NCBI RefSeq assembly: GCF_030813245.1 | Contig: NZ_JAUSUA010000001.1 | Coordinates: forward strand, 1 to 64,000 | Direction of reading: 5' to 3' | From: Alkalicoccobacillus murimartini | GTDB lineage: Bacteria; Bacillota; Bacilli; Bacillales; Bacillaceae_D | DNA length: 64,000 nt | Shown here: in pieces, positions 7,232 through 12,741 of the stretch | Layout: the number at the start of each line of letters is the position of its first letter | How positions within the stretch are numbered: position 1 is the stretch's first letter | The notes under the pieces: model-generated | What the model was told of the DNA's origin: nothing | The model's input: only the letters and a program-made list of their open reading frames with translations | Database searches by the model: none | Position numbers and translations under genes: made by a program

Positions 7232-9283
7232 ATGTATCTCAAAGAATTGGAAAAAGTTTTTGGTCATGGAGCAACTTATCGTAATGGTCAGGAAAAAGCA
7301 ATAGATCGAATTGTCAAGGGGGAGCGTGTTCTTGTTGTCCAAAAAACAGGTTGGGGAAAGAGCTTAGTTTATTTTTTAGCCACTAAGATAATACGAGAGC
7401 GTGGAGATGGTGTCACCCTAATTATTAGTCCATTGTTGGCACTTACAAGAAATCAGATTGAAAGTACGGAGAAATATGGATTGAATGCAGAATGTATTAA
7501 TTATCAATTTAACAAATCAATAAAGGCAAAGAAGGAAATTATAAATCGTTGTAATACTGGGGATTGTGATGTACTCTTTATTACCCCAGAACAGTTACAG
7601 AACAAGGGATTTGTTAACCTTCTATCAGAACTTAAAGTTGGTTTGTTTGTTGTTGATGAAGCTCATTGTATATCAGATTGGGGACATGATTTCCGTCCGG
7701 ATTATAGACGTATCAAATCTCTTATTGATATTTTACCAATGAATATTCCTGTTTTAGCAACTACAGCAACAGCTAATGATCGAGTAGTTAATGATATAGT
7801 TACTCAGTTAGGAAGGTGTGAGGTTATTCGAGGCGATTTACAGCGAGATTCACTTTACTTGCACAAGCTAGAACTCCCAACATCAAAAGAAAAATACGCT
7901 TGGATTGTTAAGAATCTAAAAAATATGAATGGTTCTGGTATTATTTATGCTACGACAATTAAAGAGTGTGAGCGTCTCGCTATATGGCTTCGTTATAATG
8001 GATTTGATGCACATGCATATCACGGTAATCTTAAAGAAGAAGTAAAGATTGATTTAGAGAATCAGTTAATTAACAACAATCTTAAGGTTCTAGTGTCTAC
8101 GATTGCACTTGGAATGGGGTTTGATAAAGAAGATATTGAATTTGTTTTCCATTATTACTCACCTAAATCGATTGTTGAACATTATCAGCAAATAGGTAGA
8201 GCCGGTCGAAATATAGAACAAGCGGTATGTGTTTTACTTTATGGTGGTGAAGATGAAAGTAAAATAAATGAGCATTTTATCTATAATTCTTTTCCAAAAG
8301 AAGTACATATTAATTTAATATTAGATTTCTTGAAAGAGAATGATGGTGTAAAATTATCGACAATTGAGGGAAATGTAAATATAAATTCTAGTATTATCAA
8401 TCAAATTATAAAGTTATTATTAATTGATGGATTTATAGAAAAGGACTCTAAAAACAACTATTCTTGTAGTTTGAAGCTTTATAACTCACAACAAAATTAT
8501 TATGAATCAGTTATTGAGAAAAAAATTCTAGAATATAACGAATTACTAGAGTTCCAAAGAACAGAGGAATGTCAAATGATGTTTCTTACAAGGGCACTTA
8601 ATGATTCTAATTCTATTCGTTGTGGAAATTGTAGCACTTGTTTAGGGAGGGATTGGAGCTTTACTGAGGATAATCTAACGACAAATGAAATTAAAAATGT
8701 TTCCGATTTTTTTGAAATGAATTTTATTAAGATTGACCCTCGGATGAAAACATCTAAACAGGGTAAATTAGAATATACTTACCAAGTAGGACTAGCTTTA
8801 AGCTATTACCATGAGGAATTAGGTCGATTGGCTAGTGATGGTAAATACAGAACGGGTGAATTTTCAAATTTACTTGTGAAGGCTTCAGCAGATAAGCTAA
8901 AACGTTTCTTAAAAGAAAAGAATATTAATATAGAGAAATTAGTAATTGTGCCTATACCTTCGAATCGTAGACCACAACTAGTACCAGAGTTTGCAAATAG
9001 ACTAGCAACCAAATTACAATGTTTTTATGCACATATACTAGCAAAGAGAGAGAATGAACCGGAACAGAAGACACTTTTAAATAGAACACTGCAAGAACAA
9101 AGTATTCGTGATTATTTATATATAAAAGAAGATATTGATCTAAGTAATTACCATGTACTTTTAGTTGATGATTTTGTAGATTCAAGATGGACTTTTACAG
9201 TAGCTACTGAACTTCTTTGTGAAAAATATGATATTATAACTGTTACACCGTTTGCGCTGGCAGACACTAGTGGTAGTGATTAA
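7232..9283 (+). CDS. RecQ-family helicase fused to a ComFC/ShosT-like phosphoribosyltransferase
   Basis: 683-aa fusion. Residues 1-335 are a RecQ-type SF2 helicase: TGWGKS at 39-44 (motif I), DEAH at 142-145 (II), TTATA near 177-181 (III), QIGRAGR at 320-326 (VI). A RecQ zinc-binding set follows with Cys447, 464, 467 and 470 in the classic C-x16-C-x2-C-x2-C spacing. There is no HRDC domain. Instead, residues about 515-683 form a type I phosphoribosyltransferase like ComFC or ShosT, with VIVPIPSNR at 571-579 and the PRPP motif VLLVDDFVDSRWT at 642-654, where the usual TG/SG is SR. It should unwind DNA and use or bind PRPP or nucleotides. The DprA-like gene begins 15 bp later, so they are probably co-translated. 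Such pairing resembles ShosTA, with the toxin fused to a helicase. Confidence 0.9.
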   Translation: MYLKELEKVFGHGATYRNGQEKAIDRIVKGERVLVVQKTGWGKSLVYFLATKIIRERGDGVTLIISPLLALTRNQIESTEKYGLNAECINYQFNKSIKAKKEIINRCNTGDCDVLFITPEQLQNKGFVNLLSELKVGLFVVDEAHCISDWGHDFRPDYRRIKSLIDILPMNIPVLATTATANDRVVNDIVTQLGRCEVIRGDLQRDSLYLHKLELPTSKEKYAWIVKNLKNMNGSGIIYATTIKECERLAIWLRYNGFDAHAYHGNLKEEVKIDLENQLINNNLKVLVSTIALGMGFDKEDIEFVFHYYSPKSIVEHYQQIGRAGRNIEQAVCVLLYGGEDESKINEHFIYNSFPKEVHINLILDFLKENDGVKLSTIEGNVNINSSIINQIIKLLLIDGFIEKDSKNNYSCSLKLYNSQQNYYESVIEKKILEYNELLEFQRTEECQMMFLTRALNDSNSIRCGNCSTCLGRDWSFTEDNLTTNEIKNVSDFFEMNFIKIDPRMKTSKQGKLEYTYQVGLALSYYHEELGRLASDGKYRTGEFSNLLVKASADKLKRFLKEKNINIEKLVIVPIPSNRRPQLVPEFANRLATKLQCFYAHILAKRENEPEQKTLLNRTLQEQSIRDYLYIKEDIDLSNYHVLLVDDFVDSRWTFTVATELLCEKYDIITVTPFALADTSGSD

Positions 9284-9298
9284 TGTGAGGTGGTTTAC

Positions 9299-10423
9299 AT
9301 GAAGTTTTCAAATAATGAAATTGCTACATACTTATTTTGTGCGCAACTAGCTCAGACTAAAACAACACCTTTAACAATTATAGAGTGGAATACAGTTGTA
9401 AAATCATTAAGTGAGCAAGAAATGCAACCTGAAATACTGTTTAAAATAAATTCTAAAGAATTATTTACGTTACTAACACAAGCAACTGAGGCACAGAAAG
9501 ATAGGATTATTAAAAAAGTTATTGCTCGTCAAAAGCTTGGACTTTCTATGATTGAGTTACAGGAAATTGTTAACCAAGGTTACGGTATTATGTTTCGTTC
9601 TCAAATGCCAGCTAGATTAAAAAAACTAACACAAAAATTTCTTCCATCTTTTTTCTATTATGCAGGTGATCCATCCATATTATTAGGTTCAACTATGGGT
9701 GTTGTTGGTGCTAGGGACGCTAATGAAACAGAATTGTTAAAAACAGTTGAAGTCGCAAAAGAATCTGCTCTAAATGGAATTGTAATTATATCAGGCGGAG
9801 CAAGAGGTATTGATACTACAGCTGTTGAAGCCAATTTGAAAAACGGTGGAAAGGCAGTGATTTTCCCTGCTGAGGGTTTAGCAAAATGGGTGAAAAAAAG
9901 TACGATACGTGATTATATCCTAAATGGAAAGTTACTTTTAATGTCTACTCAAAGGCTTAATGCTTCTTTTACAGGACATTATGCAATGCAAAGAAATAAA
10001 TATATTCATGCACCGTCAGATGCATTACTAATTGCTTCTTCAAAGATATCTGGACAGAAGTTAAGTGGCACTTGGGAGGGTGTACTTGAGAATCTTAAAT
10101 ACAAATGGTCACCATTATTTGTCATAGGTAGTAGTGAAGGTGTAGTAAAACTAGAATATGAGGGAAAGGCGCGACGGTTCTCATCAATAAAAGAAATTTA
10201 TAACGAGAAAAATAATGAATTTATTAATTCAGCGGACTTAGAAGACGAATTAGCTCAATTGGTTAAAAAATTTGTTTCGTTAGGTTTGGATAAAGAATCT
10301 TTAACAAAAAAATTCATGGAAGTCTCAGCACTTTACTATAAGGAAAATATCAATAGTAAAGTAAATGAAGAAAGAAATTTGACAAAAAATGCTTTGAAAT
10401 ATGAGCAATTGAAATTGGATTGA
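9299..10423 (+). CDS. DprA-like Rossmann-fold protein (ShosA-like)
   Basis: 374-aa protein with a central DprA/Smf domain: GVVGARD at 134-140, SGGARGID at 165-172, QRNKYIHAPSDALLIASS at 231-248 and GTWEG at 257-261. In DprA these form the extended Rossmann fold that binds single-stranded DNA and loads RecA. An N-terminal helical segment (1-110) and a charged C-terminal helical tail (about 300-374) differ from housekeeping DprA. I start at ATG 9299, 5 nt after GAGGTGG; an in-frame GTG at 9290 overlaps that site. Encoded 15 bp after the RecQ-PRTase gene, it matches the architecture of the ShosTA pair, in which the DprA homologue is the antitoxin. A chromosomal dprA is expected elsewhere beside topA, so this is a second, specialised copy. 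Confidence 0.88.
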   Translation: MKFSNNEIATYLFCAQLAQTKTTPLTIIEWNTVVKSLSEQEMQPEILFKINSKELFTLLTQATEAQKDRIIKKVIARQKLGLSMIELQEIVNQGYGIMFRSQMPARLKKLTQKFLPSFFYYAGDPSILLGSTMGVVGARDANETELLKTVEVAKESALNGIVIISGGARGIDTTAVEANLKNGGKAVIFPAEGLAKWVKKSTIRDYILNGKLLLMSTQRLNASFTGHYAMQRNKYIHAPSDALLIASSKISGQKLSGTWEGVLENLKYKWSPLFVIGSSEGVVKLEYEGKARRFSSIKEIYNEKNNEFINSADLEDELAQLVKKFVSLGLDKESLTKKFMEVSALYYKENINSKVNEERNLTKNALKYEQLKLD

Positions 10424-10612
10424 TATCCAGTATATATGATGTTCATTTGATTTTTGAAAAAGAATATAGTAAATTTGTATGTTCAAACATGTAATTAATT
10501 TGAAACAAATAGTAGCTATGATGGAACTTAAACTAATAGGTCGTACGACACGATTTCAAGAGATTATTGATTAACAATATAATAGCAGTAGTTTTGGCTC
10601 TCAAAACTTCAA
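10424..10612. other. Right end of the island, non-coding
   Basis: 189 bp between the DprA-like gene and the right repeat. I see no ORF and no strong terminator. An imperfect CTCAAAAC repeat of the core sequence lies just before the attachment site and might be a recombinase arm site. Confidence 0.5.
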
Positions 10613-10672
10613 GCACGACTCAAAATCGTGTTCCTCTGGAGTGCCGGTTCGACCCCGGCCACCGGTATTATA
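10613..10672 (+). repeat. attR, right 60-bp direct repeat (tRNA-Leu fragment)
   Basis: Perfect copy of 1650-1709. It lacks the acceptor 5' strand and D arm, so it cannot be a functional tRNA. It marks the right boundary of the island. Confidence 0.95.
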
Positions 10673-10683
10673 GGTTAAAATGA

Positions 10684-10715
10684 AACGTTTCTCACTAAGT
10701 GAGAAACGTTTTTTT
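10684..10715 (+). terminator. Original tRNA-array terminator, displaced by the island
   Basis: Perfect 12-bp stem AACGTTTCTCAC/GTGAGAAACGTT, 3-nt loop, then T-run, starting 12 bp after the right repeat. By position this is the native terminator of the rRNA-tRNA operon. Confidence 0.85.
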
Positions 10716-10734
10716 GATATTTAAATATTCCACT

Positions 10735-10869
10735 CTAAAGATTAAATATTAAAGACACAACACTTGTAGCAGCCGCAGCTAAGGCGATTATGAAATGGGC
10801 TGGGATCTCGACTATTGTTTCTTTTGTTCGATTGGTATTACCATCCTCCTTTTTAAAGTAGAACTTCAT
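10735..10869 (-). CDS. Small hypothetical membrane protein, 44 aa
   Basis: Leftward ORF of 44 codons. The start ATG follows AGAGGAG by 8 nt. Residues 1-24 are charged (begins MKFYFKKEDG); residues about 25-44 form one hydrophobic segment rich in Ala and Ile that ends at the stop. I do not recognise the family. The good ribosome site and charged-then-hydrophobic layout support a real single-pass small protein; the terminator at 10684-10715 is symmetric and could end this transcript as well. Confidence 0.5.
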   Translation of the reverse strand: MKFYFKKEDGNTNRTKETIVEIPAHFIIALAAAATSVVSLIFNL

Positions 10870-11262
10870 GAAGTCTGCTCCTCTCTAAATGGATTTTTGG
10901 TTCTTATTTTAGTTTCTCCATAAATGGGGTTGTCCTATTATATAAAATGAAAATTCACATGAAATTTTCAGGTGGAGAAGACTCTTATCAAGAGGGAATT
11001 ATGTTATATCAAGGTAGATAGATGCTTTAGCAAGAGGGAGGCAATGTTATTAAGGGGTATTCAAGAATTAGTCAGACCGAATCAATATTTACTAAGGTCC
11101 TCTGCTGGTGACCAAGTGCTTTTCAATTATTAACAAGATAAAAGCAATGTTTAGCAAGACTAAGTTGCAGCATATCTTTAAGTTTCACTAACTATTACAT
11201 TCATATTGTCTTCAACATCTTCTGTAATGTCTTTAAGAGCTTGTCTCAGGCTTGAACGTAAG
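10870..11262. other. Intergenic stretch without a clear gene
   Basis: About 390 bp. The only hint is a short leftward reading frame at 11178-11262 rich in charged residues (RQALKDITEDVED) with no start signal, possibly the tail of a lost gene. Confidence 0.45.
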
Positions 11263-11298
11263 AAAAGAGTGTCCAATTATCAATTGGACACTCTTTTT
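11263..11298 (-). terminator. Terminator of the lipoprotein gene
   Basis: Perfect 13-bp stem AGAGTGTCCAATT/AATTGGACACTCT with a 3-nt loop and T/A runs on both sides, 13 bp beyond the lipoprotein stop. Confidence 0.85.
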
Positions 11299-11310
11299 CC
11301 TGAGTACGCA

Positions 11311-11709
11311 CTATTCATTCGTTTCTGCATCTACTAACTCTTCTACTTTCTCCATATCCTCTGATGTATGGTAAATCCTAATCTGGTCATTAGTCGCATC
11401 CTCCACAAGATATGCGTCGAGATTTTCTTTTACAGAATAGATCTCAGTTCCTTTCTCTAAATAATTCGAACTAAAATCGTCATCTGTATTTTCATCAATA
11501 GGTACGTTCCTTAAGACCTCACCAATTAATAGATCTTTTGTAAAAACTGATTCATCATTCGAGTACAGCGAGATATATGTCTTACCATTTATATTGAGGT
11601 AAGGCTGATAGTCTGTTTCATGTTGGTTGTTTGAGTTAAATGTTGTCATGTCTAAATTGCAGCCGCATAAAAAAAGAGCCAAGGTAAAGCAGGGCAACAT
11701 TTTTCTCAT
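11311..11709 (-). CDS. Small secreted lipoprotein, unknown function
   Basis: 132 aa. A short signal peptide ends in LCGC, giving a lipobox with Cys17 as the lipid-modified residue, so the protein should be anchored outside the membrane. The mature part is acidic (many Asp/Glu) and includes YLNINGKTYISLYS and a repeat-like YLEKGTEIYSVKE, suggesting a small beta-rich domain. I do not recognise a named family. GAGGTG lies 5 nt before ATG. It is transcribed divergently from the alpha/beta hydrolase. Confidence 0.75.
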   Translation of the reverse strand: MRKMLPCFTLALFLCGCNLDMTTFNSNNQHETDYQPYLNINGKTYISLYSNDESVFTKDLLIGEVLRNVPIDENTDDDFSSNYLEKGTEIYSVKENLDAYLVEDATNDQIRIYHTSEDMEKVEELVDAETNE

Positions 11710-11807
11710 CCATGCACCTCAATCAAATATTTATTTTCAAAATTATACCATGATCTCAACCGTTGATAGGATATAATTTAAGTATTAACTTAATCTAGAG
11801 GTGAAGC

Positions 11808-12536
11808 ATGAGCTATTCATATTATGGAGATTCATCGAAACCAATTATGATGTTTATACATGGAGCGGGAGTAGGGGGATGGATGTGGGATAAACAGGTT
11901 GAGTATTTTAAGCAATCTTATTATTGTATCGTTCCAACCTATCAGTTTAGTGAGCAGCAATTAATAAGTTATTGGTCAGAAACATTTATTCAGGAGCTGC
12001 GTAAACAAATCTCAGAGGGGCAGCAGGTGATTCTTGTTGGGTTTTCTATGGGAGCTCAAATTTCTGTTGAGATGTGTGCGAGAGAGCCGGAGTTTTTTAG
12101 TCATGTGATGGTTAATAGTGGGTTAATTGATCCTAAACCAATTCTTCAAAAACTGGTTGTTCCGCTTTTACCTGTCTTTAATTTGCTTCCTAAAAGTAGA
12201 TCTTTTTCGATGAAACAAGCGAAGGAGCTTTATATTAATGAGCAATACTTTGAAAGATATTATGAGGGAGCAAAACGGGTAACGAATGTTGAGCTTCGCA
12301 TGATTATGAAGGAGAATTTGCAATTTGATCTACCTAAGGGATTAGACCGCTATCTAGGAAAAATGCTTATCACGATAGGGGAGAAAGAGGAGAAGCTCCT
12401 GAAAAGGTCTGTAGGGAAGCTTAAGCGGGCAGTACCTGAGGCGAGGCTAGCTATTATTCCTAATGTTAAGCATGGGTTTTCGCTTGCTGACCCTGCTTCA
12501 TTTAATGATATGCTTGAGGAATGGGTAAAAGAGTAG
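11808..12536 (+). CDS. Alpha/beta hydrolase
   Basis: 242-aa cytoplasmic hydrolase of the alpha/beta fold. MMFIHGAGVGG (14-24) gives the oxyanion-hole HG motif, GFSMG (78-82) holds nucleophile Ser80, and a His near 222 in VKHGFSLADP completes the triad; the acidic member is not certain. The length fits small esterase or lactonase-like members. The substrate cannot be told from sequence. Start ATG follows GAGGTG. Confidence 0.85.
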   Translation: MSYSYYGDSSKPIMMFIHGAGVGGWMWDKQVEYFKQSYYCIVPTYQFSEQQLISYWSETFIQELRKQISEGQQVILVGFSMGAQISVEMCAREPEFFSHVMVNSGLIDPKPILQKLVVPLLPVFNLLPKSRSFSMKQAKELYINEQYFERYYEGAKRVTNVELRMIMKENLQFDLPKGLDRYLGKMLITIGEKEEKLLKRSVGKLKRAVPEARLAIIPNVKHGFSLADPASFNDMLEEWVKE

Positions 12537-12543
12537 GTTCGGG

Positions 12544-12668
12544 ACATGGGAGCTTATAGTCTTGACATGCGAGCATTCAATTCTTACATGCGGCAGCTAG
12601 TTAAGACATGCAAGATAGCAAAACCGACATGCGAGAAGTTCCTTTCTACATGCAAGGCTTCTACCCAA
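12544..12668. repeat. Tandem array, about 21-bp period (ACATGCRAG)
   Basis: Six units begin at 12544, 12565, 12586, 12606, 12627 and 12648, a period of 20-21 bp. Each starts ACATGCGAG or close to it, followed by about 12 variable bases. It lies between the hydrolase stop and the end of the nucleotidase gene. See the related 20-bp arrays at 24663 and 50335. Confidence 0.75.
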
Positions 12669-12741
12669 CACATATTTACAACCCAAAAATATAAAAAACA
12701 GTACGCACCTCACAAAAGGTACGTACTGGTTTTATCTTCCG

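Larger units (their letters stand above)
1650..10672. mobile_element. Genomic island integrated in tRNA-Leu(CAA)
   Basis: About 9 kb of visibly AT-rich DNA lies between two perfect 60-bp direct repeats (1650-1709 and 10613-10672). The left repeat is the 3' end of an intact tRNA-Leu; the right one is an orphan tRNA fragment. The first gene inside is a tyrosine recombinase, the enzyme class that integrates at tRNA 3' ends. I see no relaxase, type IV secretion, capsid or replication genes, so this looks like a small integrative island rather than an ICE or prophage; whether it still excises is unknown. Its genes are the integrase, a CoiA-like zinc-finger protein, a serine recombinase, an unknown protein and a candidate three-gene defence operon. 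Confidence 0.93.

Noticed and set aside
10613-10672. A second tRNA-Leu gene at the right island end
   Set aside because: It lacks the acceptor 5' strand and D arm, so it is only the att repeat.
1650-10672. Integrative conjugative element or prophage
   Set aside because: No relaxase, coupling protein, secretion, capsid, terminase or lysis genes in the 9 kb.
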